Assembly (NCBI RefSeq): GCF_003032475.1
Contig: NZ_CP028369.1
Location: forward strand, 8,742,001-8,806,000
Reading direction: 5' to 3'
Length of the DNA stretch: 64,000 bases
From: Streptomyces sp. P3
GTDB taxonomy: Bacteria; Actinomycetota; Actinomycetes; Streptomycetales; Streptomycetaceae
The notes under the pieces are model-generated. The model searched no databases and was not told where the DNA came from. It saw only the letters and a list, made by a program, of their open reading frames with translations. The translations under genes were made by a program, and so were the position numbers. Within the stretch, counting starts at the first letter, position 1, and every line of letters starts with the position of its first letter. This document shows positions 35,522 to 44,391 of the stretch, one piece after another.

Positions 35522-35962
35522 GTGCTGTACGTCATCACCGGGCCGCCAGCCTCGGGGAAGAGCACGTGGATCCAGAGCCGCGCCACAGCGCGTGACATCG
35601 TCATCGACCTGGACCGCATCGCCGCGGCGCTCACCGGCCCGGGCGCCCCGCAGTGGAACCATGATCCGCTGGTCCAGCGCATCGCCCAGCGCGCGCGGTT
35701 CGCGGCCATCGACGAGGCCGTCAAGCACGTCGACGACGTCGACGTCTACCTGATCCACACCATGCCCAGCCCCAAGGCCCGGGCCAGGTACCGCAGCGCC
35801 GGCGCCGAGATCGTCACCGTGGATCCGGGCGAGGACGTCGTGCGCGAGCGCGTCGCCGCCATGCGGTCGCCGGCCATGGACGCGGTGGTCACCCGCTGGT
35901 ACCGGGACTACCGCAAGGGTGGCTCACGCCCCGTCACCACCCAGACGTCGCGGGCCTGGTGA
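35522..35962 (+). CDS. P-loop kinase-like protein
   Basis: 146 aa from GTG 35522. Walker A GPPASGKST at about 7-15, Asp in VIDLDRIAAAL, and an Arg-rich lid (ARYRSAGAEIV, RERVAAMRSP). This is the compact fold of phage polynucleotide-kinase-like and gluconate-kinase-like P-loop enzymes. Substrate unknown; DNA-end or nucleotide phosphorylation fits its place next to the packaging genes but is inference. Confidence 0.8.
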   Translation: MLYVITGPPASGKSTWIQSRATARDIVIDLDRIAAALTGPGAPQWNHDPLVQRIAQRARFAAIDEAVKHVDDVDVYLIHTMPSPKARARYRSAGAEIVTVDPGEDVVRERVAAMRSPAMDAVVTRWYRDYRKGGSRPVTTQTSRAW

Positions 35963-36276
35963 CCGAGCACGCTCGGCACGGCAGGCGCGGCGGGCAGGGC
36001 CGCGGGCGTGCACGGCCCTCGGTCGTGTCCGATTCGCCCTGCTTGGCGAGGCGTTCGGCCGGCAGGGGGAGGGGGGCCGTGGGACCACGTGGATCGAGGA
36101 GGCGGGCGACCCAAAAGCCCTTGTCGCCCGTTTCTCTCCCCACGGCGGTGCACTTAATCCGCCGGCCTTCACTCCAGCGATTTAGTGACGCTCTGCCATC
36201 ACTTGTCTGTGACGCTCCGTAATCACCCTTTAGTTACGTTAAGTGATTTACGACCGGTTACAGGGGGTGATGTCCG
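35963..36276. other. Gene-free packaging-origin (cos-like) region
   Basis: 314 bp with no credible gene between the kinase and terminase genes. It contains a terminator at 36103-36132 and then an AT-rich stretch with repeats at 36184-36276. This is the usual place for cos in HK97-type phages. Confidence 0.55.
36103..36133 (+). terminator. Terminator before terminase operon
   Basis: CGGGCGAC (36103-36110) pairs with GTCGCCCG (36123-36130), followed by TTT. Ends the kinase transcript. Confidence 0.75.
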
Positions 36277-36290
36277 ATGGGTGACGCTCC
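36184..36290. promoter_or_regulatory. Repeats of GTGACGCTC, possible cosB/terminase sites
   Basis: AGTGACGCTC at 36184, GTGACGCTC at 36209 and GTGACGCTC at 36281 (inside the first terminase codons). The first two are each followed after 4-7 bases by TCAC, giving GTGA...TCAC dyads spaced 25 bp apart; a looser relative, AAGTGATTTACG, lies at 36241. The stretch is far AT-richer than the rest of the phage. Iterated sites left of terS would suit terminase binding. Confidence 0.5.
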
Positions 36291-36582
36291 GAAGCGTCGG
36301 CTGCGCCGTGGCGCGGTGGCGGCCGCGACCACGGCGCAGCTGCACGCCCTCGGAGTCGACCCGGCGTCGCACGCGCTCGCCGCGGTAGCGCTGCGCCTGG
36401 CCGCCGAGGTCGACTCGTCGCCGGACCCGAAAGCGACGGCGACCGCCGCGCGCGAGCTGCGTCAGGCCATGGCCGTCGTCGTCGCGGCCGCGCCCCCGAG
36501 GGAGCGCGGCGACAAGGTCGACGAGATCGCCAAGCGGCGCGAACGGCGGCTCTCCCCTCAGGCCGACGAGGGCACCGGATGA
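36277..36582 (+). CDS. Terminase small subunit (probable)
   Basis: 101 aa from ATG 36277 after GGGGGTGATG. Basic N-terminus (RRLRRGAVAAATTAQLHAL) and helical body. Directly upstream of, and overlapping (ATGA), the large subunit. Short for a typical P27-like small subunit, so the call rests mostly on position; it would recognise the phage DNA at the cos-like repeats. Confidence 0.7.
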   Translation: MGDAPKRRLRRGAVAAATTAQLHALGVDPASHALAAVALRLAAEVDSSPDPKATATAARELRQAMAVVVAAAPPRERGDKVDEIAKRRERRLSPQADEGTG

Positions 36583-38147
36583 TCGGCTGCCAGACTCCCC
36601 GGATCCTGTCCGTCCCCTGGCGGCGGTACGCCGGCACCGGGCGCTGGGACGGCGCCGAGGACCGGGAGGCGCTGGACTTCACGTCGCCCTCCGGCCAGGA
36701 GTGCATCGACCTCGCCGAGGACGCAGGCCTGCATCTCGATCCGTGGCAGCAGCTCGCCCTGCACCACAGCCTCGTCGAGGACGACGAGGGGCGCTGGCTG
36801 TCCCTGGACGTCGTCCTCAACGTCGCCCGGCAGAACGGCAAGGGCGGGTTTCTCGAGGCCCGTCAGCTCGGCGAGGTCATCCTGTTCGGCGGACGACTGG
36901 TCATCCATACCGCCCACCAGTTCAACACCGCCCAGGAGTCCTTTCTGCGCCTGGACCAGGTGATCGAGGGGTCGTACAGCCTGAGCCGCCGCGTGAAGCG
37001 CGTACGGCGCTCGCACGGCGAGGAGGGGTTCGAGTTCTTCAACGGCGCCCGGATCCGCTTCCTGGCACGCGGCGGCGACTCGGGACGAGGGTTCTCCGGC
37101 GACCTGGTCCTCATGGACGAGGCGATGAAGCTGCGCGCAGCGCCGATCGGCGCCCTGATGCCCGTGCTGTCCGCCCGCCCGAACCCGCAGCTGGTGTACA
37201 CCGGCAGCGCCGGCCTGGGCCAGGAGAGCGAGCAGCTGGCGCTGCTGCGCGCCCGGGCGCTCGTCGAGGGCGAGAGCCCCGACCCGTCGCTGTGCTACCT
37301 CGAGCACTCCATCGCGCCGCACGTCAAGGAGTGCCCGACGGACGCCGAGGGCTGCATCGTGTGCGAGCTGCACGACGACCGCGGCGACGAGCGCTCGTTC
37401 GCCCGGGCCAACCCGGCGCTGGGCATCCGCATCCGCACCGCCTACGTGCTGCAGGAGATGCGCAGCATGCGGCCCGACCTGTTCGACCGTGAGCGCCTGG
37501 GCGACGGCGACTACCCCGAGGTCACGGACGAGACGTGGCAGGTCATCCCGAAGGCCAAGTGGGAGGCCTGCGAGGACGTCAAGTCGAAGCCCGGTGATCC
37601 GGTGGCGTTCGCCATCGACACCAACCCTGAGCGGACCTGGACGGCGATCTCGGTGGTCGGCGCCTCGGGTGACGGCGTGCACGCCGAAGTGGTCGCGCAC
37701 CGGCCCGGTACGGACTGGGTCGTCGACTACGTCGTTGAGCGCGATCAGAAGTGGAATCCGTGTGCCTGGGTCGTCGACGAGGGCGGACCCGCCGGTTCGC
37801 TCGTGCCGGCCATTCGCAAGGCGCTGGCGTACGAGGACGATCCCGAGCGGGAGGACCGGTCGGAGTTCCTGCGCTGCCCGAAGGTCCGCGAAGTGACGCA
37901 GGCCTGCGGGATGTTCTACGACCACGTCATGGACACCGGCACCCTGTACCACCTCGGTCAGGCGCCGATGACGGCTGCGCTGGCGGGCGCCCGTAAGCGC
38001 GACATCGGCGACGCGTGGGCCTGGTCCCGGAAGTCGGAAGGCGTGGACATCAGCCCGCTGGTGGCGTCCACGAACGCGCTGTGGGGGTGGGCGATGTACC
38101 ACGACGTCGAGCCGGAGGAGGCGGAGCCGTGGGGCTTCTACGGGTGA
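36579..38147 (+). CDS. terL: Terminase large subunit
   Basis: 522 aa, in an ATGA overlap. N-terminal packaging ATPase with Walker A-like VARQNGKGG at about 82-90, Walker B LVLMDE at 176-181; C-terminal nuclease with the metal-binding Asp in FAIDTNPERTW (about 347), VVDEGGPAG and GDAWAWSRK near the end. It cuts concatemeric DNA and pumps it into the prohead. Belongs to the Terminase_1 (HK97) group, consistent with cos packaging. Confidence 0.96.
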   Translation: MIGCQTPRILSVPWRRYAGTGRWDGAEDREALDFTSPSGQECIDLAEDAGLHLDPWQQLALHHSLVEDDEGRWLSLDVVLNVARQNGKGGFLEARQLGEVILFGGRLVIHTAHQFNTAQESFLRLDQVIEGSYSLSRRVKRVRRSHGEEGFEFFNGARIRFLARGGDSGRGFSGDLVLMDEAMKLRAAPIGALMPVLSARPNPQLVYTGSAGLGQESEQLALLRARALVEGESPDPSLCYLEHSIAPHVKECPTDAEGCIVCELHDDRGDERSFARANPALGIRIRTAYVLQEMRSMRPDLFDRERLGDGDYPEVTDETWQVIPKAKWEACEDVKSKPGDPVAFAIDTNPERTWTAISVVGASGDGVHAEVVAHRPGTDWVVDYVVERDQKWNPCAWVVDEGGPAGSLVPAIRKALAYEDDPEREDRSEFLRCPKVREVTQACGMFYDHVMDTGTLYHLGQAPMTAALAGARKRDIGDAWAWSRKSEGVDISPLVASTNALWGWAMYHDVEPEEAEPWGFYG

Positions 38148-38332
38148 CCCGGTGGTCACGGCTGGCCCGGGCCAGGGCCGGCTACTGGGCGGGCTGTGCG
38201 GGGTTCTCCGTGGGCGCTGGGGTGCAGTTCGGGGTGGGCCTGGGGCTGATGGCGGGCGGGGCTCTGGCGGGCGCCTCGTTCCTGCTCCTCGTCGACGTCG
38301 ACGAGGAGGAAGGAGAGGGCGATGGACGGTGA
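38144..38332 (+). CDS. Small membrane protein between terminase and portal
   Basis: 62 aa, GTG start in a GTGA overlap. One hydrophobic stretch (GVQFGVGLGLMAGGALAGAS) and an acidic tail (DVDEEEGEGD). Unknown. Confidence 0.6.
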   Translation: MTRWSRLARARAGYWAGCAGFSVGAGVQFGVGLGLMAGGALAGASFLLLVDVDEEEGEGDGR

Positions 38333-38567
38333 CCTGACGCTGCAGAAGGTGCCCGGCGGCATCCGGATCCTGCACGCGCCGCGGCTCACGTGCATCTCGC
38401 TGGAGGTGCTCGCCGCGGCCTGCGGCCACGCGGTGCAGGTGCACGGGGACTGCATCACGATCGCGGACCAGGTCGTCTACCAGGTGACCGCCTGGCAGGC
38501 CTCGCCGCCCGGGCTGACCGTCGCGCTGCTCGAGGACCGACGGCCGAAGACCGAGGGGGAGCGTTGA
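38322..38567 (+). CDS. Small protein before portal, unknown
   Basis: 81 aa from ATG 38322 after GGAAGGAGAGG, overlapping the previous gene by 11 bp. Alpha/beta (GGIRILHAPRLTCISLEVLA). Overlaps the portal start through TTGA. Unknown. Confidence 0.65.
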   Translation: MDGDLTLQKVPGGIRILHAPRLTCISLEVLAAACGHAVQVHGDCITIADQVVYQVTAWQASPPGLTVALLEDRRPKTEGER

Positions 38568-39895
38568 CGAGTCTGTGGCAGCACGCGCGGCGCCCGGTCA
38601 CGCGCGACGACGAGTCATGGTCGGTGGACGGGAACGTCTACTACGGCACCGGCCGCCCCGTCGACGGCAAGGAACGGCCGCTCACCTACGACTTCGAGGC
38701 GAAGGTCCGGCACGCCTACAAGGCGAACGGGCCGGTGTTCGCGCTGATGATGGTGCGGCAGCTGCTGTTCAGCGAGGCGCGGTTCCAGTTCCGGCAGATC
38801 CGCAACGGCCGCCCCGGCGAGCTGTTCGGCACGCCGGCCCTGGCGCCGCTGGAGACGCCGTGGCCCGGCGGGACGACGGGGAACCTGCTCTCGCGGTGGA
38901 TCCAGAACGCCGACCTTGAGGGCAACGGGTACGTCACGAACTACAACCCGGGCCGACTGAAGATGCTCCGGCCGGACTGGGTGACGATCGTGACCGGGTC
39001 GCGTGAAGAGCCGGGGCTGCCGAGTGAGGCGATCGACTCCGAGCTGCTCGGCTTCATGTACGACCCGCCCACCGGCAGCGAACCGTGGTTCCTGCTGCCC
39101 GAGCAGGTGGGGCACTTCGCGCCGTACCCGGATCCGGAGTTCCAGTTCCGCGGCATGTCGTGGCTGACACCGGTGATCCGGGAGATCGTCGGGGACACCG
39201 CGGCGACCCGGCACAAGCTGAAGTTCTTCGAGAACGGGGCGACACCGCAGGTCATCGTCAGCTTCGACGCGAGCGTCACCGCGGACAAGGTCAAGAAGTT
39301 CGCGACGCTGATGAACTCCGAGCACGCCGGCGTCGACCGGGCCTACAAGACGCTCTATCTGGGCGGCGGGGCGGACGCCACAGTCGTCGGCAAGGATCTG
39401 CAGCAGCTCGACTTCAAGGCCACGCAGGGCGCCGGTGAGACGCGTCTGGCGGCCGCGGCCGGCGTCCCCCCGGTCATCGTCGGGTTCTCCGAGGGGCTGG
39501 CCGGGTCGTCGCTGAACGCGGGCAACTACGCCAGCTCGAGGCGCCGCCTGGCGGACGCCACGATGCGGCCGCTGTGGCGTGAGGCCGCCGGATCCCTCGC
39601 CCCGCTCATCGATGTCCCGGCCGGCTCCGAGCTCTGGTACGACGACCGCGACATCGCGTTCCTGCGTGAGGACCGCAAGGACGCGGCCGAGATCCAGGGG
39701 CTGCAGTCCCGCACGATCCGCCAGCTCGTCGACGCCGGCTACGAGCCCGCCAGCGTCGTCGCGGCGGTCGAGGCCGAGGACTACAGCCTGCTGCGGCACA
39801 CCGGCCTGTACTCGGTCCAGCTGCAAAAGCCCGGCAGTGCAACGGCCGGCCCGGCGGCTGTGCCGGACCCGACGACGAAACCGGAGGTGACCTGA
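38564..39895 (+). CDS. HK97-type portal protein
   Basis: 443 aa from TTG 38564. Landmarks of HK97-like portals: ANGPVFALMMVRQLLFSEAR near the start, DLEGNGYVTNY, the FAPYPDPEFQFRGMSWLTPV region and GFSEGLAGSSLNAGNYASSR with the C-terminal clip/crown helices. Twelve copies form the ring through which DNA enters; it sits at the head vertex and docks terminase. Confidence 0.95.
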   Translation: MTSLWQHARRPVTRDDESWSVDGNVYYGTGRPVDGKERPLTYDFEAKVRHAYKANGPVFALMMVRQLLFSEARFQFRQIRNGRPGELFGTPALAPLETPWPGGTTGNLLSRWIQNADLEGNGYVTNYNPGRLKMLRPDWVTIVTGSREEPGLPSEAIDSELLGFMYDPPTGSEPWFLLPEQVGHFAPYPDPEFQFRGMSWLTPVIREIVGDTAATRHKLKFFENGATPQVIVSFDASVTADKVKKFATLMNSEHAGVDRAYKTLYLGGGADATVVGKDLQQLDFKATQGAGETRLAAAAGVPPVIVGFSEGLAGSSLNAGNYASSRRRLADATMRPLWREAAGSLAPLIDVPAGSELWYDDRDIAFLREDRKDAAEIQGLQSRTIRQLVDAGYEPASVVAAVEAEDYSLLRHTGLYSVQLQKPGSATAGPAAVPDPTTKPEVT

Positions 39896-39896
39896 C

Positions 39897-40718
39897 ATGG
39901 ACGACGCAGCGTTCCTGCGCTACTTCCCGCTCGAGGACATCCATGTCCGCGCCGGCGGGGACGGCCGCACCGTCGAGGCGTACGCCGCGGTGTTCGACAC
40001 CCCCGTCGAGATCCACGACCAGGACGGCGACTATCTCGAGCAGATCGACCGCCGCGCGTTCGACCGCACCCTGCAGCAGCTCGCCCCCGCGGGCAGCCGC
40101 AGCACGTGGCGCGTCGGGGTGTTCTACAACCACGGCCGCACGCTGTGGGGCACACCGTCCGAGCGGGGCAGCATGCCGATCGGGACGCCGGTCGAGCTGA
40201 AGGCGGACGCCCGCGGCCTGCTGTCGGTGACCCGGTACAACAAGACCGAGCTGGCCGACGAGGTCCTGGAGAACATCCGCGAGGGTGCCATCACCGGGCA
40301 GTCGTTCTCGGGCCGGTTCACGCGTTCCGATCCGGGCCGTCCGCCGCGTGGCGGCTTCCGGGCCGACCGTGACGGCAAGCTCAAGACTGTGCGCCGGCAG
40401 GAGATCGCGCTGAAGGAGTACGGGCCGACTCCGTTCCCCGCCTACCCGGACGCCGCGGTGATCGGCGTCCGTGCCGAGCAGATCATGCCGCTGCTCTCCG
40501 AGCTGTCTCCCGAAGAGCGGGACAAGCTCGCGCTCATGCTTCGGACCGGTACTCCGTTGGACCCGCCCGCCGAGGGCACTCCGACGGACCCGCCGGCCGC
40601 CGGCGGCCCCAACCCGGGGCCCGCCGCCGAGGACCCGCCCGCCCAAGGGCACTCCGCTCGGCAGAAGATCGCGTGGGCCAAGGTCCGCGCTGAGATCAAG
40701 GCCAGGAGGGCCCTGTGA
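39897..40718 (+). CDS. HK97-type prohead protease
   Basis: 273 aa from ATG 39897. Catalytic His in FYNHGRTLWG near 79-85 and Ser in GAITGQSFSGRF near 137 of the U35/HK97 prohead protease family. It cleaves the scaffold part of the capsid protein during maturation. The C-terminal third is a Pro/Ala-rich linker plus a basic helix, absent from shorter homologues. Overlaps the capsid gene by ATGA/GTGA. Confidence 0.93.
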   Translation: MDDAAFLRYFPLEDIHVRAGGDGRTVEAYAAVFDTPVEIHDQDGDYLEQIDRRAFDRTLQQLAPAGSRSTWRVGVFYNHGRTLWGTPSERGSMPIGTPVELKADARGLLSVTRYNKTELADEVLENIREGAITGQSFSGRFTRSDPGRPPRGGFRADRDGKLKTVRRQEIALKEYGPTPFPAYPDAAVIGVRAEQIMPLLSELSPEERDKLALMLRTGTPLDPPAEGTPTDPPAAGGPNPGPAAEDPPAQGHSARQKIAWAKVRAEIKARRAL

Positions 40719-42172
40719 CCACCAAGAGGAAGAAGAAGAGCGACAAGCTCAAGGAGTCGCTCGAGGCGATCCGCTCCGAGCTCCTGGAGCTGGAAGAGGT
40801 CGAGGAGCCGACCGAGGAGCAGGCCACCCGCGCCGGTGAGCTGCTCGGCGAGTTCGACACCGCGCAGGAGGCGTTCAACGAGCAGCTCGAGCACGAGCGG
40901 CGCGTGGACGCCGTCCGCGCGGCCGCCGCCGTGCCCGGCGGCCAGGAGCGGGGCGACGGCGAGGGCCCGCAGTTCATGCGCTCGCGCGGCAACCCCTACG
41001 AGGAGCTCGACCGCGTGCGCGGCGCGAACCTCAACGAGCGGGCCACCCGCGGCGATCTGCGCAGCCGCGCCCTGTACGCGGTGGAGCTCGCGGCCGAGAT
41101 GATCAGCGAGGACCAGCAGGAGCGCGTCGAGCGCCTGGTGCGCAGCGACCGCCGCGGCCGGATCGCGCAGCACCTGCTGCTGACCGGCTCCGACGAGTAC
41201 ATGCGGGCGTTCGAGTCGCTGCTGGAGAACGCGGGCAACGCCGCGCTCCTCGACGAGGACGAGTACGCGGCCTACCGGCTGGCCGAGGCGCACCGGCGGG
41301 CGATGACCCTGACCGACGCGGCGGGCGGCTTCCTGGTGCCGTTCACCCTCGACCCGACGATCATCCTCACGAACGCCGGCAGCGCGAACCCGTTCCGGCA
41401 GGTGTCGACGATCAAGACGATCACCACGGACACGTGGAACGGCGTCTCCTCCGCGGGCGTGACCGCGGCGTGGCTCGCCGAGGCCGACGAAGTCACCGAC
41501 GGGTCGCCGACGTTCGCCCAGCCGTCCATCAAGCCGGAGAAGGCCTCGGCATGGGTTCAGGGCTCGTTCGAGGTCCTGGCCGACTCCGGGTTCGGGGCGG
41601 AGGTCGGGCCGCTCCTGGCGGACGCCAAGGACCGCCTGGAGGCCACGGCGTTCGCGACCGGCGACGGCAGCGGCAAGCCGAAGGGCGTCGTCCCCGCGGT
41701 CGCCGCGGTGTCCGGGTCGGTCGTGGCTTCGGCGACCACCGACACGTACGCGGTCGCCGACGTGTACGCCGTCGAGCAGTCGCTGCCGCCGCGTCACCGG
41801 ATCACCGGCAAGCCGTCGTGGATGGCGGCCAAGCCGATCATCAACAAGACCCGGCAGTTCGACACCGCCGGCGGTTCCAGCTTCTGGGCGAACCTGGGGA
41901 TGGGCCAGCCCGAGCAGCTGCTCGGCGCGCCGATCTACGAGGCGTCCGCGATGGACGGCACGATCAACGCCGGCGCGGAGAACTACACGCTGCTGCTCGG
42001 CGACTTCCGCAACTACTACATCGTCGACCGGGTCGGGATGACCATGGTCTACGAGCCGCTCGTCAAGGGCGCGAGCGGCCGGCCGACCGGCGAGGCGGGC
42101 TGGTTCGCCTACTGGCGTGTGGGCGCCGACGTCGTCAACGCCGACGCCTTCCGGCTCCTGAACGTCACCTGA
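40715..42172 (+). CDS. HK97-type major capsid protein
   Basis: 485 aa from GTG 40715. A Lys/Glu-rich coiled-coil delta (scaffold) domain at about 1-75 is expected to be removed by the protease; the HK97 fold begins after it, with MTLTDAAGGFLVPFTLDPTI at about 198 (start of the E-loop/P-domain region), FATGDGSGKPKG and the C-terminal DRVGMTMVYEPLVKG. Forms the icosahedral head. A stem-loop follows, probably lowering transcription of the downstream genes. Confidence 0.95.
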   Translation: MTTKRKKKSDKLKESLEAIRSELLELEEVEEPTEEQATRAGELLGEFDTAQEAFNEQLEHERRVDAVRAAAAVPGGQERGDGEGPQFMRSRGNPYEELDRVRGANLNERATRGDLRSRALYAVELAAEMISEDQQERVERLVRSDRRGRIAQHLLLTGSDEYMRAFESLLENAGNAALLDEDEYAAYRLAEAHRRAMTLTDAAGGFLVPFTLDPTIILTNAGSANPFRQVSTIKTITTDTWNGVSSAGVTAAWLAEADEVTDGSPTFAQPSIKPEKASAWVQGSFEVLADSGFGAEVGPLLADAKDRLEATAFATGDGSGKPKGVVPAVAAVSGSVVASATTDTYAVADVYAVEQSLPPRHRITGKPSWMAAKPIINKTRQFDTAGGSSFWANLGMGQPEQLLGAPIYEASAMDGTINAGAENYTLLLGDFRNYYIVDRVGMTMVYEPLVKGASGRPTGEAGWFAYWRVGADVVNADAFRLLNVT

Positions 42173-42187
42173 TTCCACCCACCCCCG

Positions 42188-42217
42188 GGGCGCGGCCTGC
42201 ACATAGCGGCCGCGCCC
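42188..42217 (+). terminator. Stem-loop after capsid gene
   Basis: GGGCGCGGCC (42188-42197) pairs with GGCCGCGCCC (42208-42217), loop of 10. Located between the capsid gene and the next head gene, where partial terminators adjust capsid versus connector levels. Confidence 0.7.
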
Positions 42218-42237
42218 TCCTCGTTCCAGGAGCACCC

Positions 42238-42603
42238 GTGTACCGAGCGAAGGAAACGTTCTGGGCGCCGGGCAACCGGCACGTCGTCAAGGGCGATCTG
42301 GTCGCCGCGCACGACGCCGTCATCAAGGGCCGTGAGGACCTGTTCGAGGCCGTCGTCATCCCGCAGGCACTCCCGCCCGCCGAGGCCGACGCAGCGCAGC
42401 AGGAAAGCGAGCCCGCAGCCACCGACTCCCGCCCCGCCGACGAAACGCCCGAGGCATCCGGCCCCGGCCAGGAGCCCACGCAGGCTCCCACGGCCGACGG
42501 TGCGGACGACGGCGGTTCGCCCCCGGCGGCCGCGGCCGCCAAGAAGACCGCGGCGAAGAAGACCACCGCCCCGCGCAAGCCTGCAGGAGGCGACGCGAAG
42601 TGA
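42238..42603 (+). CDS. Head protein with histone-like Lys/Ala tail
   Basis: 121 aa from GTG 42238 after AGGAG. N-terminal VYRAKETFWAPGNRHVVKGD is typical of small proteins after actinophage capsids; then an acidic Pro/Ala/Glu linker and a basic KKTAAKKTTAPRKPAGG tail resembling histone-H1-like motifs. Role in head completion inferred from position. Confidence 0.65.
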   Translation: MYRAKETFWAPGNRHVVKGDLVAAHDAVIKGREDLFEAVVIPQALPPAEADAAQQESEPAATDSRPADETPEASGPGQEPTQAPTADGADDGGSPPAAAAAKKTAAKKTTAPRKPAGGDAK

Positions 42604-43022
42604 AGCGCACCGTCTACAACCACGTCCGCGCCAAGGCAACGCTGGCCATCGTTGCGCGGACTGCGACCGCGAACGGCACGGCCGTCGACCGGAAGCTGTC
42701 CGGCGCGTCCGGAACCAACGAGTGGTTCCAGTCGGCGACGCTGCTGGTCCACACCGGAGCCATCACCGATGGCACGCACGCCATCACCCTGGAAGTGTCC
42801 GACAACAACAGCGACTGGACGGCCGCGGACGCCTCCGATGTACAGGGCTCGCTGCCCTCGATCGGCTCCTCCGACGACGACAAGATCTACGAGGTCGGCT
42901 ACACCGGCACCAAGCGCTACCTGCGGGCGGTGACGACCGCGTCCGGCACCACCACGGGCGGCGTCTACGGGGCGACGATCCTGCTCGGGTTCCCCAACGT
43001 CGTTCCCCTCTCCCGCACATGA
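42600..43022 (+). CDS. Virion protein, beta-rich, likely head decoration
   Basis: 140 aa, GTG start in a GTGA overlap. Beta-rich with GAITDGTHAITLEVSDNNSD and YTGTKRYLRAVTTASG, like phage surface or decoration proteins. Not certain. Confidence 0.55.
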   Translation: MKRTVYNHVRAKATLAIVARTATANGTAVDRKLSGASGTNEWFQSATLLVHTGAITDGTHAITLEVSDNNSDWTAADASDVQGSLPSIGSSDDDKIYEVGYTGTKRYLRAVTTASGTTTGGVYGATILLGFPNVVPLSRT

Positions 43023-43032
43023 GGGGGCCGGC

Positions 43033-43590
43033 GTGGCGCTGTTGACTCTGGCCGAGGCCAAGGCCCAGCTCAACCTGACCACCGACACCGACGACGCCGA
43101 GCTGCAGACGTACGTCGACGCGGTCACCGCGCCGATCGAGGAGTACATCGGTCCGGTGGAGCCGCGCGAGGTGGCCGAGCGGCACGACGCGGAATCCGGG
43201 CGCCGCATCCTGGTGCTGCGCACAACGCCGGTCCTGTCGCTGACGTCGGTGGAACCGCTCCTCGACGGCGACGTCGCCTACCCGGTCGACGGTCTGGTCC
43301 TGGACCCGGACACCGGGGAAGTGCGCCGCCGGGACCGGGGATGGTTCCGCGGCCTGCTGCTGCTCACCGTGCAGGCCGGGCGGGCCCAGACGCCGACGAC
43401 GGTCAACCTGGCGGCACGGATGCTCGTTCAGCACCTGTGGCGCACCCAGCGCCCGCCCCGCAGCGGCGGGCTGGCCGGCGGCGGCGAGGACTACAGCGTC
43501 GGCCAGCCCATCCCGGGGTTCGGCTACGCGGTTCCCAACCGGGTGCTCGAGCTCCTCGCCCCGTACCGACTTCCCCCAGGAGTGGCGTAG
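43033..43590 (+). CDS. Head-tail connector (gp6-like)
   Basis: 185 aa from GTG 43033. Opening LLTLAEAKAQLNLTTDTDDA and ELQTYVDAVTAPIEEYIG is the classic start of HK97 gp6-like adaptor proteins, which form a ring below the portal. The C-terminal half adds VNLAARMLVQHLWRTQRPP. Next in order after head genes, as expected. Confidence 0.88.
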   Translation: MALLTLAEAKAQLNLTTDTDDAELQTYVDAVTAPIEEYIGPVEPREVAERHDAESGRRILVLRTTPVLSLTSVEPLLDGDVAYPVDGLVLDPDTGEVRRRDRGWFRGLLLLTVQAGRAQTPTTVNLAARMLVQHLWRTQRPPRSGGLAGGGEDYSVGQPIPGFGYAVPNRVLELLAPYRLPPGVA

Positions 43591-44049
43591 ATGGGTTCGA
43601 GAGTTCCCGAAGTGCTTGACGCGCTGGTGGCGCTGGGCAAGTCCGAGGCCGACGGCGAGCTGTCGGGCGTGGCCATCGCGGACGGGCCGGAGGTGACGGA
43701 CTCGGCCGCCCCGGACTGGCTCATCGTCGGCTTCGACGGCGACCCGTCCGGCGACTTCGAGGCGGCCCAGTCCGTCGGCGGCTGGTCCGATCTCAGCAGT
43801 GGCCGCGAAGAGGCGTTCCAGGTCACGGTGGCGGCCGTCGCGACCCGCGGTGACACGGACATCGTGGCCGCCCGCCAGCGCGTGTACGAGATCGCGGCGC
43901 GCGTCGAGGCGTGGCTGAGGGAGGACCCGAGCATCGGGCTTCGCTCGCTGGAGGCCGCCGTCGAGGCGACCCGATTGGTGCAGGACCAGACCGATGACGG
44001 GGCGCAGGCCCGGCTGCTGCTGACGGTGGCCGGCCGCGCATTCACGTAA
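43591..44049 (+). CDS. Head-tail joining / tail terminator-like protein
   Basis: 152 aa from ATG 43591. Alpha/beta, with FQVTVAAVATRGDTDIVAAR and ARLLLTVAGRAFT; the size and order match tail-terminator proteins that cap the tail tube. Position is the main evidence. Confidence 0.65.
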   Translation: MGSRVPEVLDALVALGKSEADGELSGVAIADGPEVTDSAAPDWLIVGFDGDPSGDFEAAQSVGGWSDLSSGREEAFQVTVAAVATRGDTDIVAARQRVYEIAARVEAWLREDPSIGLRSLEAAVEATRLVQDQTDDGAQARLLLTVAGRAFT

Positions 44050-44061
44050 GGAAGGACGGAC

Positions 44062-44391
44062 ATGGCTGCACTGACGACAACCGTCGTGGGGCTGACCGGC
44101 GCGACGGTCACGTACGGCGCGGCGGCGGGGGGCGGGGACACCTGCCAGACCGGGGCGGGCGTGCTGCTGCTGGTGAAGAACGGCGACGCCGGCAGCCACA
44201 CGGTGACGCTGGCGACGCCGGACACCGTGAACGGCCTGGCGATCGCCGACCGGGCGATCGTCGTGGCGGCCGGCGCTGAGGTGGCGATCCCGGTTACGAG
44301 CGACTACCGCAACAAAACGACCGGCCGGGCCGCGATCACCTACGACGGCGTCACGTCGGTGACCGTGGCGGTCGTGCGGGTGCCGGTCTGA
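44062..44391 (+). CDS. Small beta-rich virion protein
   Basis: 109 aa from ATG 44062 after AAGGA. Repetitive beta strands (TTVVGLTGATVTYGAAAGG; VAIPVTSDYRNKTTGRAAI). Similar small Ig-like or decoration proteins occur in this slot in actinophages. Overlaps the next start (ATG at the final base of TGA). Confidence 0.6.
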   Translation: MAALTTTVVGLTGATVTYGAAAGGGDTCQTGAGVLLLVKNGDAGSHTVTLATPDTVNGLAIADRAIVVAAGAEVAIPVTSDYRNKTTGRAAITYDGVTSVTVAVVRVPV

